A stretch of DNA of 64,000 bases from Mesorhizobium zhangyense (GTDB lineage Bacteria; Pseudomonadota; Alphaproteobacteria; Rhizobiales; Rhizobiaceae): positions 162,764-226,763 of the forward strand of contig NZ_JAAKZG010000009.1 of assembly GCF_011045115.1 (NCBI RefSeq), read 5' to 3'. The notes below the pieces were generated by a model. The model was given only the letters and a program-made list of their open reading frames with translations, was not told the origin of the DNA and searched no databases. Positions 18,202 through 28,584 of this stretch are shown piece after piece; the first letter of the stretch is position 1; each line of letters starts with the position of its first letter. A program made the position numbers and the translations under genes.

Positions 18202-19029
18202 ATGCTGAAACGCTATGCCGGATGGTGGCTCGCCGCGCCCGCGACGCTGGTCGTTCTGGTCTTCCTCGTCCTGCCGGTGGTCGCCACCATCGGCACCACA
18301 TTCGGCGAAACCGCCGGCATCTTCGCGCCCTATTCCTCCTTCTTCGGCAGCGGTTTCCGCCGCAGCGTGCTGTGGCGCACGCTGGAAATATCGCTTGCCA
18401 CCACCGCCATCTCGCTCATCGTCGGCTTCCTCACCGCCTATGTCGTGTCGAAGTCGCCGGGCAAGTTGAAAAGCCTGCTTATCATCGCCGCCGTCTTTCC
18501 GCTGCTCACCGGCGTCGTCGTGCGCTCCTTCGCCTGGCTGATCATCCTCGGCAAGAACGGTATCCTCAACAGCTTCCTGATCGGCATCGGCGTGACCTCC
18601 GAGCCGTTTGCGATGCTCTATACGCAAGGTTCGGTCATCGTCGCGATGGTCTACCTCTTCGTGCCGCTGATGATCCTGACGCTGGTCGGCGTGCTCGAAA
18701 ACATCCCCGAGGATGTCGTGCAGGCATCCGCCTCGCTGGGTGCTACGCCCGCAGGCACGTTCCGGCAGGTCATCCTGCCGCTGGCGGTGCCGGGCCTGAT
18801 CGTCGGCGCGGTGCTGGTCTTCACCGGCTCCTTCACTTCCTATGCGACCCCGCAACTGCTCGGCGGCGAGCGCCAGATGGTCATGGGCACGCTCATGTAC
18901 CAGCGCGCCATGGTCTCCTTCGACTGGGTCGGCGCCTCCACCATCGCCGCGATCATGGTGGTGATAACGGTCACCGTCGTGCTGGCCATGAGCCGCGTTG
19001 CGCGGCGTCTCAACCCGATGGCGACATGA
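18202..19029 (+). CDS. ABC transporter permease, PotB type
   Basis: 275 residues with about six membrane segments, beginning with the segment LAAPATLVVLVFLVLPVVA at the N-terminus. The cytoplasmic EAA loop that docks on the ATPase is visible as QASASLGATPAGTFRQVILP. With the next gene it forms the inner-membrane channel of the importer. The stop codon overlaps the next ATG (ATGA), so the two permeases are translationally coupled. The gap to the binding-protein gene is 333 bases and contains a palindromic repeat, which may lower expression of the membrane genes relative to the binding protein. Confidence 0.92.
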   Translation: MLKRYAGWWLAAPATLVVLVFLVLPVVATIGTTFGETAGIFAPYSSFFGSGFRRSVLWRTLEISLATTAISLIVGFLTAYVVSKSPGKLKSLLIIAAVFPLLTGVVVRSFAWLIILGKNGILNSFLIGIGVTSEPFAMLYTQGSVIVAMVYLFVPLMILTLVGVLENIPEDVVQASASLGATPAGTFRQVILPLAVPGLIVGAVLVFTGSFTSYATPQLLGGERQMVMGTLMYQRAMVSFDWVGASTIAAIMVVITVTVVLAMSRVARRLNPMAT

Positions 19030-19817
19030 TGACCACACGCATCAATCCCCTGCTGATCCTGTTCACGATCCTGGTCTACATCTTCCTGACCGGCCCGCTG
19101 ATCATCGTGCTCGGCGCGTCCGTCAGCGACACGACCTACCTGACCTTTCCGCCGCAGGGCCTTACGCTGCGCTGGTTCGAGAACATCTTTGAAATCAGCG
19201 CCTTCCGGCGCACCATTGTCACCAGTCTTGAGCTTGCCATTTTGGCCACCGGGCTGGCCCTCCTGATCGGCATTCCGGCCGCCTATGCGCTCAACCGCTA
19301 TCGCATCCAGCTCCCGACATGGCTCTCCACCGTCTTCGTGCTGCCGATACTCGTGCCGGAAATCGTGCTCGGCTTCTCGCTCTTGAAGTCGGTCGCGGTC
19401 GGCGCCAGCGCGCCGATTTTCGCGACGCTACTCATCGGCCACACGCTGCTGGTGCTGCCCTATTGCGTCCGCGTCATCTCGGCGAGCCTCGCTTCCTTCG
19501 ACTTTTCCATCGAGGAAGCGGCGATCAGCCTCGGCAGCCGGCCGCTGAAAACCTTCTTCACCATCGTGCTGCCCAATGTCCGCTCGGGCGTGATCGCGGC
19601 CTTCATCCTCGCCTTCATCACCTCGATCAACGACGTCTCCACGTCGCTGTTCCTGACCGGCCCCGGCATCTCGACGCTGCCGATCCAGATTCTCGCCCAT
19701 GTCGAGCAGTTCTTCGACCCGACCATTGCGTCGGTGTCGGTGCTCTTGATGTTCCTCACCGTCGCCGTCATGGCGATCGTCGAGCGCACGCTCGGCCTTA
19801 CCTTTCTTGCGAAATGA
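19026..19817 (+). CDS. ABC transporter permease, PotC type
   Basis: 263 residues from ATG 19026, overlapping the end of the first permease by 4 bases. About six membrane segments; the EAA loop is EEAAISLGSRPLKTFFTIVL. The start LLILFTILVYIFLTGPLIIV matches the first helix of PotC-type permeases. It is the second half of the permease dimer. A longer open frame upstream belongs to the alternative reading of the first permease and is not used. Confidence 0.92.
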   Translation: MMTTRINPLLILFTILVYIFLTGPLIIVLGASVSDTTYLTFPPQGLTLRWFENIFEISAFRRTIVTSLELAILATGLALLIGIPAAYALNRYRIQLPTWLSTVFVLPILVPEIVLGFSLLKSVAVGASAPIFATLLIGHTLLVLPYCVRVISASLASFDFSIEEAAISLGSRPLKTFFTIVLPNVRSGVIAAFILAFITSINDVSTSLFLTGPGISTLPIQILAHVEQFFDPTIASVSVLLMFLTVAVMAIVERTLGLTFLAK

Positions 19818-19821
19818 AACC

Positions 19822-20883
<1,062 letters not shown>

Positions 20884-20905
20884 GTTGTCTGCGATGATTG
20901 AGCAT

Positions 20906-21087
20906 AGCGCTCTACGTTGCCCCCCTCTGGCCTGCCGGGCATCTCCCCCACAGGTGGGGAGATCAGCCTTCACGTCAGCTTTCGCTAATCTCCAGCGTCC
21001 CAGGATAGGCGGGACGAATGACGCTGCTAATCTCCCCACCTGTGGGGGAGATGGCCGGCAGGCCAGAGGGGGGCGCCGTAGAGCGCT
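20906..21087. repeat. Long inverted-repeat intergenic element (type B)
   Basis: Arms of about 57 bases: the left arm starts AGCGCTCTACG and includes CCCCCCTCTGGCCTGCC and ATCTCCCCCAC; the right arm is its near reverse complement ending CGTAGAGCGCT. The arms enclose about 60 bases. The CTCCCC-ACCTGTGGGGGAG core forms a further hairpin in each arm. It occupies nearly the whole gap between the transporter ATPase and the amidohydrolase gene and could act as a transcription or mRNA-stability boundary (inference). Confidence 0.8.
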
Positions 21088-21111
21088 TGCCGTGCAAGGA
21101 TTGCGGCCCCA

Positions 21112-22434
21112 ATGACCACGCTCCTCACCAACGCCCTAATCCTCCCCTGCACCTCCGACATGCCCGTCATCGAACGCGGCCATATCCACATCGAAAACGA
21201 CACGATCAAAGCCGTCGCCACAGGCCCTGCACCGCAAATCCCCGGCGCCAACATCATCGACGCGAACGGCGATCTCATCATGCCCGGCATGGTCAACCCG
21301 CATTGCCACATGGCCATGAGCCTGTTTCGCGGGCTCGGCGAAGATGTCGACGACCGGCTCTACCGCTACATTCTCCCGCTGGAGCGCAAATTCGTGCGGC
21401 CCGAGGCGGTTCGCGCCGGTACGGCGCTTGCCGCACTCGAACTGATCGAAAGCGGTGTCACCACCGTCGCCGACATGTACTACTTCGAAACGGAGGTCGC
21501 CCGCGTGGTCGACAAGGCCGGCATTCGCGGCGTGCTCGGCCAGACGCTCGCCGATTTCGATCCACCCGACCACAACAGCTTCGACGAAGGTTTTGTCCTC
21601 GTCGAGCAACTGGTGGCGGAATTCTCCGGCCACGACCGCGTCATCCCCTCCATCGCGCCGCATGCGCCTTACTCCACCGGCATGGCGGTCATGGAGCGCG
21701 TCGCGCGCTGGGCCGATGATCATCCTGATGTGCCGGTGCAGATGCACCTCGCCGAGACCGATGCCGAGATGGACTGGGCCGCGAAGCTCGGCGGCCTGCG
21801 CCCGGTCGAAGCGGTTGAAAAGGCCGGGTTACTGCGCAAGGGCCTGATCTGCGCGCATTGCCTCTATGTCAACGACAGCGACATGGAAAAGATGGCGCAC
21901 GCCCAAGTCTGCGTCGCACACAACGCGCGGTCGAACGGCAAGGCGGGCAGGGGCATTGCCCCGGTCGAGGCCATGCGCAAGGCCGGCATTCCCGTTGGCA
22001 TCGCCACCGACGGCCCGATGAGCGGCAATACGCTCGATCTGTTCTCGCAATTCGCACCGGTTTCGATGTTCCAGAAACTGCTCGGCCACAGCCGCAAGCC
22101 GATGCCCTCCGTCGAGGTCATCCGCATGGCCACCATCGAGGGCGCTAAGGTGCTCGGGCTGGACGAAAAAATCGGCTCGCTGGAACCCGGCAAGAAGGCC
22201 GACCTCATCCGCATCGATCTCTCGCCGGCGCGCATGCAGCCGATCTACGACATCTATTCGACACTGGTCTTCGCCACCATGCCGACCGACGTGCGCGACG
22301 TGATGGTGGCCGGCCAATGGCTGATGCGCGACCGCGAAGTGTTGAGCCTGGAGCGCAAGATAGTGCTACGCGACGCGCTTCAGGTCGCCAGCGCCTTCAA
22401 GGCCGAGATGGCCCGCATTGATGCTGCCGGCTGA
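21112..22434 (+). CDS. Amidohydrolase, deaminase type (SAH/MTA/guanine deaminase-like)
   Basis: 440 residues. A TIM-barrel amidohydrolase: metal-binding HCH at residues 64-66 in GMVNPHCHMAMSLFRG, then HAPYS, HLAETDAE (metal His), AHCLYVND and the catalytic Asp in IATDGPMSGNTLDL. The C-terminal GSLEPGKKADLIRIDL strand is the usual composite-barrel closure. This subgroup (MtaD, SsnA, AtzB/TrzN relatives) hydrolytically deaminates N-heterocycles such as S-adenosylhomocysteine, methylthioadenosine or guanine; the substrate cannot be chosen from sequence. It lies between the ABC importer and an M20 hydrolase on the same strand. Confidence 0.85.
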   Translation: MTTLLTNALILPCTSDMPVIERGHIHIENDTIKAVATGPAPQIPGANIIDANGDLIMPGMVNPHCHMAMSLFRGLGEDVDDRLYRYILPLERKFVRPEAVRAGTALAALELIESGVTTVADMYYFETEVARVVDKAGIRGVLGQTLADFDPPDHNSFDEGFVLVEQLVAEFSGHDRVIPSIAPHAPYSTGMAVMERVARWADDHPDVPVQMHLAETDAEMDWAAKLGGLRPVEAVEKAGLLRKGLICAHCLYVNDSDMEKMAHAQVCVAHNARSNGKAGRGIAPVEAMRKAGIPVGIATDGPMSGNTLDLFSQFAPVSMFQKLLGHSRKPMPSVEVIRMATIEGAKVLGLDEKIGSLEPGKKADLIRIDLSPARMQPIYDIYSTLVFATMPTDVRDVMVAGQWLMRDREVLSLERKIVLRDALQVASAFKAEMARIDAAG

Positions 22435-22466
22435 CGCCGCAGCCAAGCAACGACAGGACAAAAGCA

Positions 22467-23873
22467 GTGAACACGAACGACGCGAAAAACCATCTCGACA
22501 AGGTGCTCGACACCATCGACGCCAATATCGATGCCAGCATCGAGCGCCTGTTCGAGCTGATCCGCATCCCCTCCGTTTCGACCGATCCGGCCTACGCCGC
22601 CGACTGCCGCCGCGCTGCCGATTGGCTGGCAGGGGAGCTTTCCGGCCTCGGTTTCGAAGCTTCCGTGCGCGACACCGCGCGCCATCCGATGGTCGTCGGG
22701 CACGACCACTCGGGCGAGGGGCCGCATGTCTTGTTCTATGGCCACTACGACGTCCAGCCGGTCGATCCGCTGTCGCTGTGGAACTCCGACCCGTTCGAAC
22801 CAAAACTGGTGCCGCAGCTCAATGGCGACACCCATATCGTCGCGCGCGGCGCCTCCGACGACAAAGGCCAGTTGCTGACTTTCGTCGAGGCATGCCGCGC
22901 CTGGAAGGCGGTCACCGGCAAGCTGCCGATCCGGGTTTCGACGCTGTTCGAAGGCGAGGAAGAAATTTCGAGCCCGAGCCTCGCGCCCTTCCTCGAAAAG
23001 ACCAGTGAGGAACTCAAGGCCGATGTCGTGCTGGTCTGCGACACCGACATGTGGGACGCCGAGACACCGGCCGTCACCACCATGCTGCGCGGCGTGCTGA
23101 AGGAAGAAATCGAAATCACCTGCGCCGACCGCGACCTGCATTCCGGCATCTACGGCAATGCCGCGCGCAACGCGCTTCAGGTCCTGTCCGACATCATATC
23201 CAGTCTGCGCACGCCGGACGGCGGCGTCGCCGTCGAAGGCTTTTATGATGGCGTCGAAGAACTGCCGGCGGCAGTGAAGGCGCAGTGGCAGCGGCTGCCC
23301 TTCGACGAAAAAGGTTTCCTCGGCGATGTCGGCCTCAGCATCCCGGCCGGCGAAAGGGGCCGCTCGATCCTCGAGCAGGTCTGGGCGCGGCCGACTTGCG
23401 AAATCCATGGCATAATCGGCGGCTACACCGATGAAGGTTTCAAGACCGTCATTCCGGCAAAAGCCAAGGCAAAACTGTCTTTCCGTCTGGTCGCTGGCCA
23501 GGATCCCGAAAAGATACGCGTCGCCTTCCACACCCATGTCCGGGCGCGCATGCCGGAAGACTGCAAGGTCGAATTCCTCGACCACGGCGCCAGCCCCGCC
23601 ACTGTCATGCCGATCGACGGCGCGTTGCTGCAAAAGGCGCTTGGCGCGCTCACAGTGGAATGGGAGCGCGAGGCGGCAATCGCCGGCACCGGCGGCTCGA
23701 TCCCGATCCTCGGCGAATTCAAGCGCAAGCTCGGCATGGATTCGCTGCTCATCGGCTTCGCCCGCTTCGACAACCGCATCCACAGCCCGAACGAGAAATA
23801 CGACCTGTCGAGCTACCGCAAGGGCATCAGGTCCTGGGCGCGGATATTGGCGGCGTTTGCGGAGCGGGATTGA
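22467..23873 (+). CDS. M20 family metallopeptidase / dipeptidase
   Basis: 468 residues from GTG 22467, with AGGA 8 bases upstream. Metal-site motifs: FYGHYDVQPVDP (first His/Asp), ARGASDDKGQLL (bridging Asp) and LFEGEEEISSPS (catalytic Glu pair). The C-terminal metal ligand region is IHSPNEKYDLSS. These match the large M20 dipeptidase group (CNDP/DapE-like) rather than the short acylase group. It should be cytoplasmic and hydrolyse a dipeptide or N-acyl/N-carbamoyl amino acid. It follows the amidohydrolase by 32 bases, so co-transcription is likely. Confidence 0.88.
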   Translation: MNTNDAKNHLDKVLDTIDANIDASIERLFELIRIPSVSTDPAYAADCRRAADWLAGELSGLGFEASVRDTARHPMVVGHDHSGEGPHVLFYGHYDVQPVDPLSLWNSDPFEPKLVPQLNGDTHIVARGASDDKGQLLTFVEACRAWKAVTGKLPIRVSTLFEGEEEISSPSLAPFLEKTSEELKADVVLVCDTDMWDAETPAVTTMLRGVLKEEIEITCADRDLHSGIYGNAARNALQVLSDIISSLRTPDGGVAVEGFYDGVEELPAAVKAQWQRLPFDEKGFLGDVGLSIPAGERGRSILEQVWARPTCEIHGIIGGYTDEGFKTVIPAKAKAKLSFRLVAGQDPEKIRVAFHTHVRARMPEDCKVEFLDHGASPATVMPIDGALLQKALGALTVEWEREAAIAGTGGSIPILGEFKRKLGMDSLLIGFARFDNRIHSPNEKYDLSSYRKGIRSWARILAAFAERD

Positions 23874-23880
23874 TGCTAAA

Positions 23881-24148
23881 GGGGTGCGTCCTTCGAGGCT
23901 CGCCCATTCAAATGGGCGGCTAACAGGATTGCGCCCTGCGGGCTCGCACGTCAGGATGAGGGCGGACGTGCTACGCCCGAACCAGGTTCTGCAACGCTTT
24001 GACGTGTTACGATGGTGTCAGGCGAAATCCGCGAAACGCTCTTGAACATGAGGACCGCAACCGACCTCCCTCATCCTGAGGTGCGAGCCCGCAGAGCCGC
24101 GAAGGTGTGTCGCAAACCTCAACGGGCGAGCCTCGAAGGACGCACCCC
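23881..24148. repeat. Inverted-repeat element with exact 25-base ends (type C)
   Basis: The outermost 25 bases (23881-23905, starting GGGGTGCGTCCTTCGAGGC) are the exact reverse complement of 24124-24148. A second pair inside (23937-23963 and 24070-24095) matches except for one base. The whole fills the gap between two convergent genes, the M20 peptidase and the adenine-deaminase-like gene. No open frame inside resembles a transposase. It may be a miniature mobile element or a large bidirectional terminator; the sequence does not decide. Confidence 0.8.
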
Positions 24149-24159
24149 AAAACCAAGCC

Positions 24160-26061
24160 TCACCAAACCACCTTGTGGCTCTGCCCCGTCTGCACGTTGA
24201 CAAAACCCTGCGGCACGGCCTCCGTTGGCGCCACCAGCACCCAGCGCCACGGCGCGCAGGTCAGCGTCGCGAATTGCAGCCGCTCGGGAAAGCCGGGGAA
24301 CCAGCGCGGCGAGAAGGTCGGCTCGTACAGCCACTCGATCTTCTCCGCGGCTATATAAAGCGCCTGCATCTCGACATCGAGCGCCTCGGCCGTCCGGTTG
24401 GTCATCAGCCCGCCGACCTCGTAGCGTACATCGGCCACTACCTTGCCGCCCGTCACCAGCGCCCAGCCGCCCTGGTTGTCGCGGATGCGATTGACGACTT
24501 CCGCCATCCCCGCATCCGACGAGCCGACCACCCAGATATTATGCTTGTCATGCGCCACCGTGCAGCCGACGGCGGTGTCCGGCGTCTTCGGCCCGCAGCC
24601 CAGCCAGAACATTTTTGCCACCTTGCCCTCGCCGGAAAAGCGGTCGACGACGGCGAATTTTGTGATGTTGCGCGCCGTGTCCCGCTGCACTGCACCGTCC
24701 GCCACGGGCAGTTCGGTGGTGATGAAATTGTCGTCCCAGTGGAAGGGCCGCAGCAGCGCCGCCTGCATCGTGTCGCGACCAGCCTCTGCCGGAATGGCAA
24801 AATCATCCGCCGTCATCTGCCGCTCGATATTGACCGTCTTCGTCGCCCAGTCCGGCCAATCGATAGCCGGCAAATGACCGGTGAAATTCTTATCCCGCGA
24901 AACCTGCTGGCCATCGGCCCAGACCTCCGCGATCGAAACGGTTCCCGCGTCGTCCAGCAACACCATGTCGGCAAAACGCCCCGGCGCGATGCTGCCCACG
25001 AAAGGCGTCAGCCGCATATGCCGCGCCGGATTGATCGACACACATTGATAGGCGATCTCGGGCGTCAGCCCGCTTTCGATGGCAAGGCGTACATTGTGGT
25101 CGGTCGCGCCCATCTTCAGCGTATCGGAGGCGCTGCGGTCGTCGGTGGCGAATGCCACCTGGCTCCAGTCGCGCAGGCCCCGCTCCAGCAAGCCGCCGAT
25201 GATGTCGGGCATGGAATGCGGGCGGATTTCGATGAAAATGCCGCGCCGCAGCTTGTCCCACGCCTCCTGCGGCGTCCACGCCTCGTGGTCGGACGACAGG
25301 CCGGCGGCGGCGAACGCATTGATCTCGGGCAGGTCGCGCAAGCCGGCGCCATGGCCCTCGACCACGCCGCGCTGCTCGAAGGTGGCGCGGATCATGCCCC
25401 ACAGCCGCTCATAGGAAGGGTTCTGCGGGTTCCATACGGCAGGCCAGTCCATCACCTCGTCCAGCCCGGCGACCATCGCGCTTTGCGCAAGAAAGCCCGC
25501 CTGTTCGGCATAGCCGAAATGCCCGCCGCCCCATTCGTATGCCGTCGGCGGTACTGCTGAGCCGGGCAGCGGAAAGATCTTCATCGGCGAGCCGGCCAGC
25601 CGCGCCGTCAGCCAGAATTCGAGGTTTTTCGGCCCGTTGACGTTGGAAAATTCGTGGCTTGCCTCGCAGGTCCAGGTGTTGCCGCGCGGCATGACGAGCG
25701 CCGCCTCATGCTCGGGCGTCAGATGCGAGCTTTCGATATGCTTGTGGATTTCGCCGAACCCCGGCACAGCCGAAAGATGCATCCGGTCGATCGCCTCGCG
25801 CGCAGTGCCGGCAAACGTCCCGGCCGGGCCGACATAGGCGATGCGGCGGCCCCGGATCGCAACCTCGCAATCCTCCATCCACATTCCCGTATGAACGTCG
25901 AGCAACCGCCCGACGCGAACGACGCGGTCGGCCTCGCGCTTGCCCAGCGCCACCAGAACGAGATCCTGACGGATGCGGATTTCATCAGCGGCATTGATCA
26001 GCAGGTCGTCGGGAAGCTTCGCGGTGTCGTTCAATTCGGTACTCGCATGCGTGTGGGCCAA
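24160..26061 (-). CDS. Adenine deaminase-like amidohydrolase
   Basis: 633 residues. It has the adenine deaminase (Ade) plan: an N-terminal metal site at H106 and H108 in PGFGEIHKHIESSHLTP, FATDDRSASDTLKMG with the catalytic Asp, then the Ade C-terminal domain (VVDRFSGEGKVAKMFWLG and VGCTVAHDKHNIWVVGSSD). Ade deaminates adenine to hypoxanthine with a binuclear metal centre. Here the usual PGFIDxHxHIESS reads PGFGEIHKHIESS, so the metal His pair is kept but neighbours differ and the substrate may differ. The first in-frame start is TTG 26061 with no clear ribosome site; the true start is uncertain. It diverges from the nucleoside hydrolase gene by 83 bases. Confidence 0.82.
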   Translation of the reverse strand: MAHTHASTELNDTAKLPDDLLINAADEIRIRQDLVLVALGKREADRVVRVGRLLDVHTGMWMEDCEVAIRGRRIAYVGPAGTFAGTAREAIDRMHLSAVPGFGEIHKHIESSHLTPEHEAALVMPRGNTWTCEASHEFSNVNGPKNLEFWLTARLAGSPMKIFPLPGSAVPPTAYEWGGGHFGYAEQAGFLAQSAMVAGLDEVMDWPAVWNPQNPSYERLWGMIRATFEQRGVVEGHGAGLRDLPEINAFAAAGLSSDHEAWTPQEAWDKLRRGIFIEIRPHSMPDIIGGLLERGLRDWSQVAFATDDRSASDTLKMGATDHNVRLAIESGLTPEIAYQCVSINPARHMRLTPFVGSIAPGRFADMVLLDDAGTVSIAEVWADGQQVSRDKNFTGHLPAIDWPDWATKTVNIERQMTADDFAIPAEAGRDTMQAALLRPFHWDDNFITTELPVADGAVQRDTARNITKFAVVDRFSGEGKVAKMFWLGCGPKTPDTAVGCTVAHDKHNIWVVGSSDAGMAEVVNRIRDNQGGWALVTGGKVVADVRYEVGGLMTNRTAEALDVEMQALYIAAEKIEWLYEPTFSPRWFPGFPERLQFATLTCAPWRWVLVAPTEAVPQGFVNVQTGQSHKVVW

Positions 26062-26144
26062 GCATTTCAGCTTGCTTTACCTGACCCGAAAATGGGAAGC
26101 GAAGCCATATTCGAATCGCCCCTGAAACGAAAGGCCGCGCCCTT

Positions 26145-27068
26145 ATGCCAACCGCTCCCGCCCGCACCGTCGTCATCGACACCGATCCCGGCATCGACGA
26201 TGCGGTGGCGATCCTACTCGCGCTGAAGTCGGCGGAATTCGACGTCAGGGGCATCACCACCGTTGCCGGCAACATCGGCATCGCCACGACCACGCGCAAT
26301 GCCGGCCGCATCCTGGCGCTTGAAAACCGTGCAGATGTTCCCGTGGTTTCGGGCGCAGCCGGGCCGCTGTCGCGGAAGGGCTTTGACACCACCGAAATCC
26401 ATGGCAATGACGGCCTTGGCGGCGTGGCATTTCCGGAACCGTTGGCTCCGGTGGCAGGCAACGATGCGCCGGCATGGCTGGCGAAACTGCTGGATGAACT
26501 GCCCACTGGTTCGCTCGATATCCTCGCGCTCGGCCCGCTCACCAACATCGCCCGGCTGGTGCAGGATCACCCGGCCTCGGCAAAGCGCATCGGCCGCGTC
26601 ATCGCCATGGGCGGGGCGGTGCACGAGCCCGGCAATATCGGCCCGCGCGCCGAATTCAACATCGCCGCCGACCCGGAAGCGGCGGAAATCGTCTTCGCCG
26701 CCGGCCTGAACTTCACGCTGATCCCGCTCGACGTGACGCGCAAGGTGAGGGCGACGCGCGATTACACTGCAGCCCTTCAGGCGACCAGCGTGCCCGCGGC
26801 GAAGGCGTCCGGCGAACTCATCGACGCCTATTTCCAGTCGACCACCGGCGGCGAAAGCCGTCCGCTGCACGACCCTTGCGTGATGCTATTTGCACTGGAT
26901 AAAAAGCTGTTCGGCTGCGAGCCGCTGAAAATTGCGGTCGATACGGGGACAACGCGCGACGCCGGCGCGCTGACCATCGATGACGAGAAGGGCGCTGCGA
27001 TTTCCGTTGCGATGAAGGTCGATGGGGAAGGGGCGTTGAAGCTGCAGTTTGAGAGGCTGGTGGGCTGA
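26145..27068 (+). CDS. Inosine/uridine-preferring nucleoside hydrolase
   Basis: 307 residues. The calcium-binding signature VVIDTDPGIDD is at residues 9-19; further hallmarks are ILALGPLTNIAR, AEFNIAADPEAAEIVF and the C-terminal HDPCVMLFAL. The family cleaves the N-glycosidic bond of ribonucleosides to base plus ribose in the cytoplasm. The neighbouring adenine-deaminase-like and phosphoribosyltransferase genes fit a purine or pyrimidine salvage role. Start ATG 26145. A type A inverted repeat begins 27 bases after the stop. Confidence 0.93.
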   Translation: MPTAPARTVVIDTDPGIDDAVAILLALKSAEFDVRGITTVAGNIGIATTTRNAGRILALENRADVPVVSGAAGPLSRKGFDTTEIHGNDGLGGVAFPEPLAPVAGNDAPAWLAKLLDELPTGSLDILALGPLTNIARLVQDHPASAKRIGRVIAMGGAVHEPGNIGPRAEFNIAADPEAAEIVFAAGLNFTLIPLDVTRKVRATRDYTAALQATSVPAAKASGELIDAYFQSTTGGESRPLHDPCVMLFALDKKLFGCEPLKIAVDTGTTRDAGALTIDDEKGAAISVAMKVDGEGALKLQFERLVG

Positions 27069-27094
27069 GCGAGCAATGAACTAGCGGCAGCATT

Positions 27095-27245
27095 CCCCCT
27101 CTCCGTCGCGCTTCGCGCGCCACCTCTCCCCCGCAAGGCGGGGGCGAGGAACCGGCACTCACTGAGGCCTCGGCATTGCAGAACTTGGGTTCCTCGCCCC
27201 GCTTGCGGGGAGAGGTGGCTCGGCGAAGCCGAGACGGAGAGGGGG
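27095..27245. repeat. Long inverted-repeat intergenic element (type A, second copy)
   Basis: Left arm begins CCCCCTCTCCGTCGCGCTTC and continues CGCGCCACCTCTCCCCCGC; the right arm is its near reverse complement, ending GAGACGGAGAGGGGG. It shares the CTCCGTC...CACCTCTCCCC design and the internal GCGCGCGAAGCGCG and CTCGGCGAAGCCGAG dyads with the element at 17904-18041. It lies between the convergent nucleoside hydrolase and M20 amidohydrolase genes. Confidence 0.8.
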
Positions 27246-27307
27246 CTATTCTAGCGAGAACGATGAAGGCTATTTCTGCTCGACCTCGGCACCGTCGCCC
27301 AACACCC

Positions 27308-28492
27308 CTACACCCCCGCCAACTCCTGCTCCACCAGCGTCGTCCAGAACCGCACGCCGGCCGGTATAGCCGCGTCATTGAAATCATACCGGCTGTTGTG
27401 ATGCAGCGCGCCATCCTCTGCCGGACCGTTGCCGAGCCAGACATAGGCGCCCGGCACTTCCTGGCTGAACATCGCAAAATCGTCGCCGGCGGTGGAGGGC
27501 GGGAACTCGGTCATCACCTTCTCGGCTCCAAGCGTGCTTTGCGCCGCCGCCAGCGCCCGCCGTGTCGCATCGCGGTCGTTCACCACCGGCGGCATCTGGC
27601 GGATGTAGCGATAGTCCGCCTTGATGCCGAAAAGCTGCGCCGAGCCCTGCGCCAGCGCGCCGATCTCTTCTTCGATCTGATCGCGTACGGCCGCCGAATA
27701 GGCGCGCGAGGTGCCGCCGATCTTCACCGTGTCGGGAATGACGTTCAGCGCCTCGAAGCTGCCGCCCTCGATCGCGCAGGCGCTGACCACTGCCGGCTGC
27801 AGCGGGTCGACCCGCCGCGCAACGATCGTATGCAGCGCCGTCAGGAACTGGCCCGCCGCCGTCATCGCGTCGCGGCCGAGATGCGGCTTGGCGCCATGTG
27901 TGCCGATACCGCGAAACGTCACCATCCAGCGGTCGGACGAGGCAAGCTGCGGCCCGGCCACCACGGCCATGCTGCCGGTGGCGATGCCCGGCATGTTGTG
28001 CAGCCCATAGACCGCATCGACCGGAAATTTTTTGAAAAACCCGTCCTCGATCATCGCCTTCGCCCCGCCGCGTCCTTCTTCGGCCGGCTGGAAGATAAAA
28101 TGAACGGTGCCGGAAAAGCTTTTGCGCCGCGCCAGTTCGCGCGCCGCCCCCAGCAGCATCACCGTATGGCCGTCATGGCCGCAGGCATGCATCTTGCCCG
28201 GCGTGGTTGATTTGTAATCGCGATCCTCGGCGGTTTCGGGCATGGCCAGCGCGTCCATGTCGGCACGTAGCGCGATCCGCCGCGACCCGTCGCCAAGCTT
28301 CAGCGTGCCGACGACGCCGGTCTTGCCGAGGCCCGCATGAACCGCGATGCCGGCCTCGCCAAGCATCTTCCGGACGATGCCGCTGGTGCGGATTTCCTCG
28401 AAGCCGAGCTCGGGATGCGCATGAATATCGCGCCGCAGTGCCGCCAGCATCTCGAATTCCGCATGATCGTCTTGGCTCCCCGCTGTCTTCAC
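27308..28492 (-). CDS. M20D amidohydrolase (hippurate hydrolase/N-acyl amino-acid deacylase type)
   Basis: 394 residues from GTG 28492, chosen because a GGAG lies exactly 7 bases upstream and this gives the usual family length; an upstream start would run into the divergent gene. Motifs: RRDIHAHPELGFEE at the N-terminus, KMHACGHDGHTVMLLG with metal ligands Cys and His, FQPAEEGRGGAKAMIEDG with the catalytic Glu pair, and GAYVWLGNG near the end. Family enzymes remove N-acyl groups from amino acids or indole conjugates. Cytoplasmic. The first codons are 93 bases from the divergent phosphoribosyltransferase gene. Confidence 0.9.
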   Translation of the reverse strand: MKTAGSQDDHAEFEMLAALRRDIHAHPELGFEEIRTSGIVRKMLGEAGIAVHAGLGKTGVVGTLKLGDGSRRIALRADMDALAMPETAEDRDYKSTTPGKMHACGHDGHTVMLLGAARELARRKSFSGTVHFIFQPAEEGRGGAKAMIEDGFFKKFPVDAVYGLHNMPGIATGSMAVVAGPQLASSDRWMVTFRGIGTHGAKPHLGRDAMTAAGQFLTALHTIVARRVDPLQPAVVSACAIEGGSFEALNVIPDTVKIGGTSRAYSAAVRDQIEEEIGALAQGSAQLFGIKADYRYIRQMPPVVNDRDATRRALAAAQSTLGAEKVMTEFPPSTAGDDFAMFSQEVPGAYVWLGNGPAEDGALHHNSRYDFNDAAIPAGVRFWTTLVEQELAGV

Positions 28493-28584
28493 CGTAAAAC
28501 TCCGTCCGGCCCGGCCCATGCGAATCCTCGCGGCGCGCAGGGCCAGCTTCGCCGCATCTTCCTTCTGCAACAGAAAGATCCGTT

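Noticed and set aside
23881..24148. Insertion sequence
   Set aside because: Exact inverted ends are present but the interior of under 220 bases encodes no transposase; treated as a non-autonomous palindromic element.
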